Assembly: GCA_039680175.1 (NCBI GenBank)
Contig: JBDKTO010000021.1
Coordinates: 1 to 64,000 of the forward strand
Direction: 5' to 3'
DNA length: 64,000 nt
Origin: Veillonellales bacterium
GTDB lineage: Bacteria > Bacillota > Negativicutes > JAAYSF01
A program made the position numbers and the translations under genes. The notes beneath the pieces were generated by a model. That model was not told the origin of the DNA. It was given only the letters and a program-made list of their open reading frames with translations, and did no database searches. This document shows, piece by piece, positions 1-8,369 of the stretch (position 1 is the first letter of the stretch; each line of letters begins with the position of its first letter).

Positions 1-224
1 TAGCCGAAATCCGTATTGACATGATTGATCCGTACCCCGACTTCGCAGGGATAGTCAATCGTTTTCAGCGCCTCGCAAACCAGATGCCGGGCGGCATCTT
101 TTTCGGTGATAGCTACCGAATCCTCCAGATCCAGCATTAAGGTATCGGCGCCGTAAATGCCGGCATTGGTCAGCATTCCCGGATTATTGCCCGGCACAAA
201 CATCATCGTCCTACGCAATCTCAT
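1..224 (-). CDS. citE: Citrate lyase beta subunit, N-terminal part
   Basis: Only the first 74 or so residues are in the window; the gene runs off the left edge. The start is an ATG with an AGGAGGAG ribosome site just upstream. The protein opens with the family signature MFVPGNNPGML, followed by the LMLDLEDSV segment and a RINH stretch, all typical of CitE (citryl-ACP lyase, HpcH/HpaI aldolase fold). CitE cleaves citryl-ACP to oxaloacetate and acetyl-ACP. It lies 53 bp after the membrane subunit of a fumarate-reductase-like module and about 3.4 kb downstream of citD in the same orientation, so the two lyase subunits are probably co-transcribed. citF would be expected beyond the left edge. Identity is secure; completeness cannot be judged. 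Confidence 0.9.
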   Translation of the reverse strand, partial: MRLRRTMMFVPGNNPGMLTNAGIYGADTLMLDLEDSVAITEKDAARHLVCEALKTIDYPCEVGVRINHVNTDFG

Positions 225-277
225 AACTTCTCCTCCTCTTCACAACCTTTACACATTCCTTACTATAATCGGCCTGA

Positions 278-1252
278 TTATTTAACTTCCGACGCAGCCG
301 GCGGCTGCAGCGTACAGCAGCCGGGCTTGCTTTGTTCGATTTGCTTTTGATCACAGGCATAAGAATCCCGGAAAATCTGCCGGCTGCGCTGCCAAGCCCG
401 CATAAACAATTTGCGGCCAAAATGATAAATAAAACTGATATCAATTACACGAGCGGCGAGCGTGTGAATCAAAATAATTTGCTTGAGTGACGCTGCATCC
501 ATACTGCTTTCCCAGCCCCAGCGCATAATGCCGCTTACGCCTAAAACAAGCATGGAACCCAAAACCACAATATACCATGTCTTTTGCCCGGAATTATATT
601 CCCCTTCAAACGGTCTTTTCGCTTTAGTGAACACTGATTTGACGAAATCTTTCCACCAGACGATATCCCGCGATCCCAGCGAGGTAATCGCTTTCAGCGT
701 ACGGTTGAAATGATACCTGTCGAAGAGAAAAAACAAAACAGGCGCTAACAGCCACATAATGGCACCCAGCTTATGAACCGCACTAGCCTGGAAGGTAAAG
801 AACGGCGACCAGTCAGTTCTGGAATGGTAAATCAAAATTCCCGACATCGCCGTAACAATATAGGCGAATCCCAGCCACCAATGCACCATTCGTTCCGTTA
901 TTCTATGCCGGTCGGCCGTTAATTTAATAGCTCTGTCAACCTGGGGACAGGCATGTATGCACTGGTAGCACCGCAGGCATTTATCGTCGACAATGGTTTC
1001 GAGATACAAGGAGTTCCGGTTTGTCTGGGATTGAACATGATCCAATTCCCGCAATATCACCGGGCAGGCGTCGACACAATTGCCGCAGGCGATGCAGGCT
1101 TTCTGCCCTACGAGTCCCTCACCGCCGTCCAGCAGATTATTCGGGGATATTCCCCCGGACAGCAGCCGCATCTTGGCAACAGGCGACCAAGCCGTATCCA
1201 ATATATTGGTAATCAAATCCCGGTTTTGGGGCAGCATTTTTAATCCTGGCAT
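278..1252 (-). CDS. Fe-S/cytochrome b membrane subunit of a fumarate-reductase-like complex
   Basis: 324 residues. The N-terminal third carries two 4Fe-4S motifs of the HdrC/ferredoxin kind (CIACGNCVDACP near residue 54 and CLRCYQCIHACPQ near residue 93). The rest has about four membrane helices, with histidines placed as in formate dehydrogenase gamma/b561-type cytochromes (for example HWWLGF and HKLGAIMW). It would pass electrons between quinone and the flavoprotein encoded upstream. The start follows GAGGGGGTGAAAAT. It sits 15 bp after the flavoprotein gene and 53 bp before citE, in one operon. The fusion of an HdrC-like domain to a cytochrome b is unlike classical SdhC/FrdC. The direction of electron flow is inferred from the citrate-lyase context. 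Confidence 0.75.
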   Translation of the reverse strand: MPGLKMLPQNRDLITNILDTAWSPVAKMRLLSGGISPNNLLDGGEGLVGQKACIACGNCVDACPVILRELDHVQSQTNRNSLYLETIVDDKCLRCYQCIHACPQVDRAIKLTADRHRITERMVHWWLGFAYIVTAMSGILIYHSRTDWSPFFTFQASAVHKLGAIMWLLAPVLFFLFDRYHFNRTLKAITSLGSRDIVWWKDFVKSVFTKAKRPFEGEYNSGQKTWYIVVLGSMLVLGVSGIMRWGWESSMDAASLKQIILIHTLAARVIDISFIYHFGRKLFMRAWQRSRQIFRDSYACDQKQIEQSKPGCCTLQPPAASEVK

Positions 1253-1267
1253 ATTTTCACCCCCTCG

Positions 1268-2893
1268 CTATTTTAGCGTTACTTGTTTTATGTCTTCCCG
1301 CATATAATTCGGCAATAGCAGCGGCGACTCAACGTCATTACTGATGCCCAGCTGCTCCAGCTGGTGATTGTACTCTGTAACATGCTTCAGCGTCAGCTTG
1401 CCGACTTTACGTTTTTTGGCAAATTCCGCTGCTCTTGTACCGCTCCTGCGGCCAAAGACAAAAATATCCAGCAGAGAATTCCCCCCCAAACGGTTTATGC
1501 CCTGAACACCGCCGGAAACTTCGCCGGCTGCATACAGCCCGGGGATACAGGTTTGCGCATAGGGATCAATTTCAACCCCGCCATTTTGATAATGCTGTGT
1601 CGGGAAAATTAAGATCGGTTCTTTCCGAACATCAATGCCATACTCGCCAAACCGGCGGACAATGCCGGCAAACATTCTGTCCAGCTTACCGGCATCGCCG
1701 CGAATGTTGATCAGCGGCGTGTCCAGCCATACTCCCTGCGTTCCCATCGGGGTTATAATTCCATTGCCCCGCTCCTGAACCTCCCGCAGGTTGGCTGAAG
1801 ACACGGTATCCCTGGTTTCCAGCTCATTAATATACCGTTCCCCGTTTTTATTGACCAGTTGGGCGCCATTGCCGCGGCAGGCTTCGGTAATCAACTGTCC
1901 CAGCATTTGATGCGGCCACATTGCGCCGGTGGGATGATATTGAATGGCCTCCATATTGAGCAAATTTGCCCCGGCACGATAGGCAATCACCAGTCCGTCG
2001 GCCGTAGCGCCATAATGATTGGTGGTGGCAAAATCATTGGGATGCAGCCGGCCGATGCCGCCGGTTGCCAAAATCACTGCTTTGGCTCTCACAACGTAAT
2101 ATTGTTTCGTTTCCATATTTAACAGAATCGCACCGGAACAATTCCCCTGATCATCCATCAGCAATTCGATTGCCGGACTGAATTCAAGGGTCGGAATTTG
2201 CCGGTTATACATTTCATCTCTGAGTACACGCATAAATTCCATACCGCTCAAATCCTTGCAGGAATGCACCCGCTTGCGCTGGTGTCCGCCGGCAAAAGAA
2301 ACGACCAAATCCCCGTTGGGATGCGTATCAAACATACAGCCTAAGCCTTTGAGCCATTCTACGATCAGCGGTGCGTCATGGACCAAAGCGCTGATAACAT
2401 CCCGCTTGTTTTTAAACCGGCCGCCGCCCAAAGTATCCATAAAATGCCGTTCCGGTGAATCAATTTCCTTTGTGGCTGCGGCAATACCGCCTTCCGCCAT
2501 GATGGTATTGGAGTCGCCGACACGCAATTTAGTCGTAAGCATTACCTTGGCGCCATTCTCCTGGGCCAGCAGCGCCGCAGCAACACCGCCGCCGCCGCCG
2601 CCGATAACCAGCACATCCACGTCATAATCAATTTTGTTTAAATCCACTTTGTCCGGATCGAGACGGCTCTTTGCTTCCAAAAGCTGAACCAGCTTAAGCG
2701 TTAATTTTTGCCCTTTGTTCGGTCCTAAATGAACTTCAGCATTAGCCGACGCCCGATAGTCCGGATGATGGGCGTGGAGCAATTTCTCTCTTTCGGCAAA
2801 GGGAAGGCGGGGTATTTCCTGTTTTAATCGAAAGTCCCGTGTTTCGTTCAGTTTTTTAATGGACTCTTGCATGCTTGCAGGATAGCCTGACAT
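1268..2893 (-). CDS. Fumarate reductase/succinate dehydrogenase-type flavoprotein
   Basis: 541 residues with an FAD-binding Rossmann motif (VIGGGGGGVAAALLA, near residue 97), the AEGGIAAA loop, the substrate-binding segment YHPTGAMWP, and the C-terminal HYQNGGVEI and GLYAAGEVSGG blocks of the FrdA/SdhA/NadB superfamily. The histidine that binds FAD covalently in classical SdhA/FrdA seems replaced (GDSNTIMAEGG), so FAD is probably non-covalent, as in NadB or thiol:fumarate reductase. The upstream in-frame ATG touches the ribosome site, so the second ATG (6 nt after AGGAGGG) is preferred. It lies between the Fe-S subunit and the cytochrome b subunit. The likely reaction is fumarate reduction to succinate at the end of a citrate-oxaloacetate-malate-fumarate branch; succinate oxidation cannot be excluded. 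Confidence 0.82.
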   Translation of the reverse strand: MSGYPASMQESIKKLNETRDFRLKQEIPRLPFAEREKLLHAHHPDYRASANAEVHLGPNKGQKLTLKLVQLLEAKSRLDPDKVDLNKIDYDVDVLVIGGGGGGVAAALLAQENGAKVMLTTKLRVGDSNTIMAEGGIAAATKEIDSPERHFMDTLGGGRFKNKRDVISALVHDAPLIVEWLKGLGCMFDTHPNGDLVVSFAGGHQRKRVHSCKDLSGMEFMRVLRDEMYNRQIPTLEFSPAIELLMDDQGNCSGAILLNMETKQYYVVRAKAVILATGGIGRLHPNDFATTNHYGATADGLVIAYRAGANLLNMEAIQYHPTGAMWPHQMLGQLITEACRGNGAQLVNKNGERYINELETRDTVSSANLREVQERGNGIITPMGTQGVWLDTPLINIRGDAGKLDRMFAGIVRRFGEYGIDVRKEPILIFPTQHYQNGGVEIDPYAQTCIPGLYAAGEVSGGVQGINRLGGNSLLDIFVFGRRSGTRAAEFAKKRKVGKLTLKHVTEYNHQLEQLGISNDVESPLLLPNYMREDIKQVTLK

Positions 2894-2904
2894 GAACATC
2901 CCTC

Positions 2905-3585
2905 CTAAATTTTCTCAAAGTCCCGTTGATCATATAGTTTTTTCAATTGTTCTTCACTCATATTTGCCAGCTTTTTTACCCCATTATCAAACTTGCCGTC
3001 TCTGATCTCCTTCGTACGGGCAAGCAAGTTGGCCGGCATAGGACGAACATACTTGGAATAGTACCGGCGGATAAAAAGAGCTATATTATGCGGCACCAAT
3101 TCGCCTGTACACCTTGACGCACACAAACCGCACATCAAACAGTCAAAGGATAATTCCGCCGCTGTTTTCCAATCCCCGCGCAGCGCCGCTGCTATATAAT
3201 CAATGGGACGCAGCCCTTCCGGACAAGCTTTGGCGCAGGCGCCGCAGCCGACACATTTCTTGATTTCCGGAAACAACGTCAACAGCGTCTCTACCGGGTC
3301 TTTGATGTCTTCAATATTATAAGGTGTCTTCGGATTGGGATAAAACGGGATTTGCGTCAGATGCATATTCGGTTGAACCAAAGCCTGACAAGCCAAACCA
3401 AATCTTAACTTATAATCGCCTGCCAGCCGATAGGCAGTTCCGCAAGCGCCGCAAAAACCACCCCTGCAGCCACAACCGCGAATGAACTTATAGCCAATCC
3501 ATTCCATGGCCGTCATAATGGTAAGTCCTTCGGGGACGTCATAGCGCTTTCCCATTACATAAATGGGTATTAACTGATCACTCAT
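2905..3585 (-). CDS. Iron-sulfur subunit of the fumarate-reductase-like complex
   Basis: 226 residues. An N-terminal 2Fe-2S ferredoxin-type domain (CGCRGGFCGACG near residue 38, with a further Cys in GLACQ) is followed by two 4Fe-4S motifs (CVGCGACAKACP near residue 112; CLMCGLCASRC near residue 149), as in SdhB/FrdB and TfrB. It relays electrons between the flavoprotein and the membrane subunit. The start follows GGGAGGAAGAAAA. The gene lies about 40 bp after citD and 11 bp before the flavoprotein, which ties the module to the citrate lyase operon. The fold assignment is firm; the physiological direction is inferred. Confidence 0.82.
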   Translation of the reverse strand: MSDQLIPIYVMGKRYDVPEGLTIMTAMEWIGYKFIRGCGCRGGFCGACGTAYRLAGDYKLRFGLACQALVQPNMHLTQIPFYPNPKTPYNIEDIKDPVETLLTLFPEIKKCVGCGACAKACPEGLRPIDYIAAALRGDWKTAAELSFDCLMCGLCASRCTGELVPHNIALFIRRYYSKYVRPMPANLLARTKEIRDGKFDNGVKKLANMSEEQLKKLYDQRDFEKI

Positions 3586-3623
3586 TTTTCTTCCTCCCCA
3601 TCACATTTACTTGCATGATTGGT

Positions 3624-3905
3624 TTACTGCCGGACTACAGCCATCGCGCGTTCAATCGCTGTATTCATACGAGCCCTGATTGTACAGTCCAAAGCCCCTT
3701 TGTCATTGACTACGACCATGGCATCCGTAATCTGATAGCGCTGCAACGCTTCCCGGATTACGGCTTTGATTTGATGTCCGTATTGCTGCATAGTCGGACT
3801 CTCCAGTTCAATTGCGATTCCATCACCTTGCTTTGCCGGCGCAACCGTGATAAAAACATCACTCGATTCAACCGTGCCGGCCTGACCTGTTTTTTCAATT
3901 AACAT
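3624..3905 (-). CDS. citD: Citrate lyase acyl carrier protein (gamma subunit)
   Basis: 93 residues. It begins MLIEKTGQAGTVESSDV and contains the KGALDCTIRAR block that holds the serine-like attachment region and C-terminal motif typical of CitD. CitD carries the triphosphoribosyl-dephospho-CoA prosthetic group for citryl transfer. A longer upstream frame exists, but the ATG at this position has a clear AAGGGAGGCAGCGAC ribosome site and matches the family N terminus. It is the first gene of the minus-strand operon citD, Fe-S subunit, flavoprotein, cytochrome subunit, citE. The promoter region is shared with the divergent LysR gene. Confidence 0.93.
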   Translation of the reverse strand: MLIEKTGQAGTVESSDVFITVAPAKQGDGIAIELESPTMQQYGHQIKAVIREALQRYQITDAMVVVNDKGALDCTIRARMNTAIERAMAVVRQ

Positions 3906-3960
3906 GTCGCTGCCTCCCTTGTAAGAATGTATGATTGTTTCTAAAGCAAACAGAAATGCT

Positions 3961-3989
3961 TGTTTTACTTTTAAGAATATTCTATAATG
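3961..3989 (-). promoter_or_regulatory. Putative regulon motif upstream of citD
   Basis: On the minus strand this reads ATTATAGAATATTCTT followed by AAAAGTAAAACA. It contains the perfect palindrome AGAATATTCT. It lies about 56-84 nt upstream of the citD start and also within the promoter region of the divergent LysR gene. Similar blocks precede icd and the chemoreceptor gene. It could be a LysR operator or part of a promoter (TATAGAAT resembles a -10 box). Confidence 0.5.
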
Positions 3990-4073
3990 TAAATAGTAAT
4001 AATAGAAATATTTGATTTTTATCTTATGCAATCAACTCTTTTTATAATGTTACAGTATAAGGAGATAGAAGAA

Positions 4074-4949
4074 ATGGACAGTAAGGATTGGGAAATATTA
4101 AAAACTGTCGCCGAAGAAAAAAACATTACCAAAGCCGCCGAACGTCTGTATACTTCACAGCCTGCTCTTACATACCGTCTAAAAAATATGGAAAAAGAAT
4201 TTAACGCTAGAATTCTAATTCGTACCTCCAGCGGAATATTGCTTACCTCCCAAGGTGAGCAGCTGCTCGAATATGCTAATGATATGCTGCGGAAAATGAT
4301 GAATATTAAAGACCGGATATGCAATACAGCAGGCAAAGTACATGGCTCGCTGCGTCTGGGAGCATCCTCAAGTTTTTCCCATTATCAGCTGCCCTCGCTT
4401 CTGGAAAAATTCATTGCCCTGTATCCTGATGTGGAAATTTCTCTCAAAACCGGACTCAGTTCTAAAGTTCACCGGATGCTGCAGCAGGAGGAAATAATGG
4501 CAGCCATTATCCGGGGAGACAGCAATTGGCAGGAAGAGCAGTATTTACTGTCAGAAGAGCCGATTTGCCTGGTCTCGCTTCATCCACTTAAACTCACCGA
4601 TCTGCCGTCCCGTCCCCGGATTGATTTTAAAACCGATTATTCCTTACAGAACATAGTGGAAACCTGGTGGCGGGAGAATTTCTACCGGCCGCCTTTAATC
4701 AACATGTTTGTCGATAATATTGACACCTGCCGCCAATTAGTTCTCCGCAATCTGGGCTGGGCTATCTTCCCGGGAATCGGGCTAAAAGAACATGACAACC
4801 TGTATGTACGGCCGCTGCATTTTAAAAGCGGTGAGCCGCTGACCCGACGTACCTGGCTGGTATGCCGGACATCTTCTTTAGAATTATCGGTCGTCCGTGC
4901 CTTTGTCGATCATGTACGAAGTTATACCAAGACATCCCTCCTAAAATAG
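4074..4949 (+). CDS. LysR-family transcriptional regulator, probable regulator of the citrate operon
   Basis: 291 residues. An N-terminal winged helix (DWEILKTVAEEKNITKAAERLYTSQPALTYRLKNME, split here only by description) is followed by a LysR substrate-binding domain from about residue 90. The preferred ATG is 9 nt after AAGGAGAT; an ATG 48 nt upstream lacks a ribosome site. It is divergent from citD across about 170 bp, the usual arrangement for a LysR activator and its target operon, as with CitR in Bacillus. The inducer is unknown; citrate or a related tricarboxylate is the contextual guess. The 3' end overlaps a bidirectional terminator hairpin. Confidence 0.88.
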   Translation: MDSKDWEILKTVAEEKNITKAAERLYTSQPALTYRLKNMEKEFNARILIRTSSGILLTSQGEQLLEYANDMLRKMMNIKDRICNTAGKVHGSLRLGASSSFSHYQLPSLLEKFIALYPDVEISLKTGLSSKVHRMLQQEEIMAAIIRGDSNWQEEQYLLSEEPICLVSLHPLKLTDLPSRPRIDFKTDYSLQNIVETWWRENFYRPPLINMFVDNIDTCRQLVLRNLGWAIFPGIGLKEHDNLYVRPLHFKSGEPLTRRTWLVCRTSSLELSVVRAFVDHVRSYTKTSLLK

Positions 4950-5004
4950 AAAAAGTCCGCCGGGACAAAGCAGCAGTTCACCCAGGCAGACTTTTTCTAT
5001 TTTT
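4943..5004. terminator. Bidirectional terminator between the LysR gene and fixX
   Basis: Arms AAAATAGAAAAAGTCCGCC and GGCAGACTTTTTCTATTTT pair nearly perfectly, giving A and T runs on both sides. The hairpin can end the plus-strand LysR transcript and the minus-strand fixCX transcript. Confidence 0.85.
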
Positions 5005-5070
5005 GCAATAACAGCGGGATTTTTGAACCGCGAAGACATGAAGAAGCCGAAGCGGTGGGGATTCTTCCCC

Positions 5071-5361
5071 CTACCCCTGACGGTAACTCACTCCCAGCGA
5101 TCCCCTGGGATATCTCCATTCCACAATGCCGCCGTTTTTACACACCGCCCGGCAGGTGCCGCATTCCAGGCAGCCGGCATAGTCAAAATGAAGTTCGCCT
5201 TTTTCCAGCGTATAAAGTACGGCCGGACAGACCAACAAACAGGGCTTATCGTTACATTTTGCGCATTTCTCCTTATCAAGAACAATATGCGCCTGTTTTT
5301 CATCGACCTTAATCCGATCCAAATTAATCAAATACTCTATCGTTTCCTTTTTTACCGTCAT
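5071..5361 (-). CDS. fixX: FixX-like ferredoxin
   Basis: 96 residues with two Cys clusters, CAKCNDKPCLLVCP (near residue 33) and CLECGTCRAVC (near residue 71), matching the ferredoxin-like FixX family that accepts electrons from FixC. It overlaps the end of fixC by 4 nt (ATGA), so the two are translationally coupled. FixX normally works with FixABC in electron bifurcation or in feeding reductant to quinone or ferredoxin. No fixA/fixB (etfBA) is visible in the window, so the electron donor must be encoded elsewhere. Confidence 0.87.
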   Translation of the reverse strand: MTVKKETIEYLINLDRIKVDEKQAHIVLDKEKCAKCNDKPCLLVCPAVLYTLEKGELHFDYAGCLECGTCRAVCKNGGIVEWRYPRGSLGVSYRQG

Positions 5362-6641
5362 ATCGCTCTGAACCCCTTCCAGCCATCGGCCAATAAGTTT
5401 TTAATGCCTACATGCTGTTTTGCTATCCGCAGCATGGCCGTATTGATCTTTTCCGGAACATCGCCGCTCACTGTAAACATCTGCCCGGCCATAGCATTCA
5501 TCATGGTTGGATAAGTGCTTGCCATGCGGGGATTCTGCGTAATTTCCGGCCAGCCGGCATAGAGCCGCATCGTAGGTATGACGTTTAACCGTTCCAGTTC
5601 CTTCTGATAAGCCGGTCCCACCGCTTCCGGCGCCGCCGCGGTAATCACAGCCTGAGCCGCCGCTATACCGCTGAGAATCGCCAGATCAATACCTCGTAGA
5701 ATCGTACCCGTATTCACCACAAAACCGGCGGCGTCGCCGACTACCACTAAGCCCGGCCGGTAAAGCCGCTGCGGCACTCCTCGCCAGCCTGCCTCCGGCA
5801 CGAGATGCGCCCCGTATTCGATCGTTTCTCCGTCGCCTAGCAGCGCTTGCAGTGCCGGATGCATTTTGAACTCCTGAAACACATCGTAGAGCCGCAGTCC
5901 TTTTTCCGCCACACTGTCCGGATTCAATACCACCCCCAGAGAAACCGACTCTTTATTCGTATATAAAAAACCGCCGCCAATGATTCCCTGCGTCCCTCCC
6001 AGGATGGTTCGCGCCACTCCCTGACCCGGGTTCAGATTAAACCGTCGTTCAATCGCGGCCGCAGGGAGTGCTATGGTTTCCTTTACCCCCACTCCCACAC
6101 TGTGCGATGATACCTGATTTCGCAGACCGGCCTGTTGGGCAACCAGCGAATTTACGCCGTCGGCCGCTACCACAGTATCCGCATACACTACATCGTCTCC
6201 GGCTCTGATCCCGACAACCTGTCCGTTTTCTATCACTAAATCGTCGACCCGGATGCCGTCAACCAGCACCGCTCCCTGCTGCTCCGCATACGCTGCAAAC
6301 CAGTCGTCAAAGTTACCCCGCAGCACCGTATAAGACTGGGGGATATCCTCTGCCAGTTCTGGATTGTAGTAGTCAACCGACATGGCGCTTGTGTCACTGA
6401 GCACCATCACTTGCTCCCGCACCACCGGCCGTTCCAACGCCGCCTTTTTATGAAGACCCGGTTCCACCAGCTCCAGGGCATACGTGTAAACCCGTCCTCC
6501 GGTAAGATTCTTACCGCCAACCTGCTTGGCCCGGTCAATCACCAATGTTTTTTTACCCGCTTTAGCCAGCTTGCAGGCACAGGCAATTCCTGCCGGTCCC
6601 GCCCCAATCACGATCACATCAAAACGATACGTCTCTGCCAT
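5358..6641 (-). CDS. fixC: FixC-like electron-transfer flavoprotein dehydrogenase
   Basis: 427 residues. It has an N-terminal FAD motif VIVIGAGPAGIACACKLA (residues 9-26), a GGKNLTGGR loop, and a C-terminal VVVGDAAGFVV block, as in FixC/ETF-quinone oxidoreductases. The start follows AAGGGGTGATTTT. fixX overlaps its end. Upstream (towards icd) are an inverted repeat and a second palindrome that may hold its control sites. It would move electrons from an ETF partner to quinone or ferredoxin. Its position next to icd and the citrate block suggests a role in redox balancing, but this is inference. Confidence 0.88.
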   Translation of the reverse strand: MAETYRFDVIVIGAGPAGIACACKLAKAGKKTLVIDRAKQVGGKNLTGGRVYTYALELVEPGLHKKAALERPVVREQVMVLSDTSAMSVDYYNPELAEDIPQSYTVLRGNFDDWFAAYAEQQGAVLVDGIRVDDLVIENGQVVGIRAGDDVVYADTVVAADGVNSLVAQQAGLRNQVSSHSVGVGVKETIALPAAAIERRFNLNPGQGVARTILGGTQGIIGGGFLYTNKESVSLGVVLNPDSVAEKGLRLYDVFQEFKMHPALQALLGDGETIEYGAHLVPEAGWRGVPQRLYRPGLVVVGDAAGFVVNTGTILRGIDLAILSGIAAAQAVITAAAPEAVGPAYQKELERLNVIPTMRLYAGWPEITQNPRMASTYPTMMNAMAGQMFTVSGDVPEKINTAMLRIAKQHVGIKNLLADGWKGFRAI

Positions 6642-6686
6642 AAAATCACCCCTTATTGTTAATTATTGAACAAACCCTATATAGCA

Positions 6687-6722
6687 CAATAAAGCTCCCG
6701 GTTAACCCGAAAAGCTTTATTG
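6687..6722. repeat. Inverted repeat between icd and fixC
   Basis: CAATAAAGCT pairs with AGCTTTATTG around a loop that itself contains GGTTAACC. It may be a weak terminator for icd or an operator near the fixC promoter. There is no strong T-run on the minus side, so the terminator reading is not secure. Confidence 0.5.
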
Positions 6723-6763
6723 ATTATAAGAAAATATATACCGACTATTTTCATTGTATATAT

Positions 6764-6778
6764 CATATACAGTATATG
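6764..6778. promoter_or_regulatory. Palindromic site CATATAC-A-GTATATG
   Basis: A perfect 7+7 palindrome with a one-base centre, in an AT-rich stretch just downstream of icd and about 125 nt upstream of fixC. It looks like a repressor-type operator; the cognate protein is unknown. Confidence 0.35.
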
Positions 6779-6803
6779 GTTTTAACCCGAGCATATACCA
6801 AAA

Positions 6804-8015
6804 TCATAAAATTTTCAACAATCGTTTGTTGACTTCTCTTAAAAAAGCCTCTGTGGTTACCACCCTTTTATGTTTAACCGTTGACAGGTTTGCAAGATCC
6901 CCTGTGATCACACCTTCCTTAATTGTCTGAATAACAGTTTTTTCCAGATCATCAGCAAAAAGAATCAAAGCGATAATGCCATCAAGTTCGCCGCGTTTCC
7001 GTAATGCTCCGGTCCAGGCAAACAAAGTAGCTATCGGATTCGTCGATGTAGCTTCGCCCTTAAGATGCCGGTAATAATGCCGTTGAACCGTACCGTGTGC
7101 CGCTTCGTATTCATAACAGCCTTCCGGCGACACAAGCACGGATGTCATCATTGCCAAGCTGCCAAAAGCACTGGAAACCATATCCGACATTACATCGCCG
7201 TCATAATTCTTGCAGGCCCAAATCATTCCGCCCTCGGACCGCATGAGCCTGGCAACCGCATCATCAATCAGGGTATAAAAATATTTAATATCAGCCGCCG
7301 CAAATTTAGCCTTGTACTCCTTATCGTACAGTTCCCCGAATATATCTTTGAAAGTATGATCGTATTGTTTTGATATTGTATCTTTGGCAGCAAACCACAA
7401 ATCCCGCTTTTGCTCCAGGGCGAAGCTGAAGCAAGCCTTGGCAAAGTTCGCTATCGAATTATCCGTATTATGCATGCCGAGAACTACACCGGGACCTTTA
7501 AAATCATGAATCGTCTGTTTTATAACTTCGCCGGTTTCACTGGTAAAGGCAAGCTCGGCTTTGCCTTTTCCCGGAACTTTATATTCAACATCTCTGTACA
7601 GATCACCATAAGCATGCCTGGCGATAGTGATTGGCTTTTTCCACGTTTTCACGAAGGGCTCAATACTGTCAACAATAATCGGCGTTCTGAACACGGTTCC
7701 GTCTAAGATTGACCGTATTGTACCGTTGGGACTTTTCCACATTTGCTTGAGTTTGTATTCCTTTACCCGCTCTGCATTTGCCGTAATGGTCGCACACTTG
7801 ACGCCGACACCATATTTTTTTATAGCGAGCGCCGCCGCCTCCGTCACTTTGTCGTCGGTCTGATTTCTGTTGTTAAGCCCAAGATCGTAGTACTCCGTCT
7901 TTAATTCTATATATGGCTCCAGCAATATGTCTTTAATCATTTTCCAGATAATCCTGGTCATCTCATCGCCATCCATTTCAACTAATGGCGTTATCATTTT
8001 AGCTTTTTCTCTCAT
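6804..8015 (-). CDS. icd: NADP-type isocitrate dehydrogenase (eukaryote-like subfamily)
   Basis: 403 residues. The N terminus ([19 protein letters not shown]), the [17 protein letters not shown] substrate segment, NYDGDVMSD metal-binding region and [11 protein letters not shown] block are those of homodimeric NADP-dependent IDH of the type found in eukaryotes and some bacteria. It converts isocitrate to 2-oxoglutarate, giving NADPH. The chosen ATG follows AGGGAGAGGAAAA; a longer frame lacks a site. It is monocistronic or followed by fixCX after 160 bp. The promoter region carries the motif shared with citD. In an organism with citrate lyase it probably serves glutamate synthesis. Confidence 0.95.
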   Translation of the reverse strand: MREKAKMITPLVEMDGDEMTRIIWKMIKDILLEPYIELKTEYYDLGLNNRNQTDDKVTEAAALAIKKYGVGVKCATITANAERVKEYKLKQMWKSPNGTIRSILDGTVFRTPIIVDSIEPFVKTWKKPITIARHAYGDLYRDVEYKVPGKGKAELAFTSETGEVIKQTIHDFKGPGVVLGMHNTDNSIANFAKACFSFALEQKRDLWFAAKDTISKQYDHTFKDIFGELYDKEYKAKFAAADIKYFYTLIDDAVARLMRSEGGMIWACKNYDGDVMSDMVSSAFGSLAMMTSVLVSPEGCYEYEAAHGTVQRHYYRHLKGEATSTNPIATLFAWTGALRKRGELDGIIALILFADDLEKTVIQTIKEGVITGDLANLSTVKHKRVVTTEAFLREVNKRLLKIL

Positions 8016-8072
8016 ATTGATTTTCCTCTCCCTGCACGTTATTATAATCACTGCTGATTTTCTCTATACAGA

Positions 8073-8103
8073 TTTTACTTTTTCAAAGAATATTCTACAA
8101 CAA
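8073..8103 (-). promoter_or_regulatory. Putative regulon motif upstream of icd
   Basis: The minus strand reads TTGTAGAATATTCTTTG then AAAAAGTAAAAT, matching the citD-proximal element in sequence and in distance (about 58-88 nt before the start codon). It contains the same AGAATATTCT palindrome. Confidence 0.5.
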
Positions 8104-8250
8104 TCCCAGAATAAAAAAAAATAATAGATTTTTATGTAATCCATTATTTCTTTTTATAAAGCCTGGAAAATTTAAGGGAGGTAATTCCGGTATGTTATAG
8201 AATTTTTTAATTGTTGAGATAAAAATTAATTATTTTTACTATTTTTAGTA

Positions 8251-8282
8251 TTATTATAGAATATTTGTAAAAGTAAAACAAT
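8251..8282 (+). promoter_or_regulatory. Putative regulon motif upstream of the chemoreceptor gene
   Basis: The plus strand reads TTATTATAGAATATTTG then TAAAAGTAAAACAAT, close to the citD and icd elements but with half of the palindrome changed (AGAATATTTG). It sits about 88-119 nt before the chemoreceptor start. The rest of the 354-bp gap between icd and this gene is AT-rich; no riboswitch was recognised there. Confidence 0.45.
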
Positions 8283-8369
8283 TACTTTTATCCGCTCTGC
8301 ATTGCAGTACCAAGCTAATGTGCCCTAAGAAATACCAAAAATCGCACGACTATATGAGGGAGGCTAACA

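Noticed and set aside
4026-4073. Longer start for the LysR gene
   Set aside because: The ATG at 4026 has no ribosome site, while the ATG at 4074 follows AAGGAGAT and matches the family N terminus.
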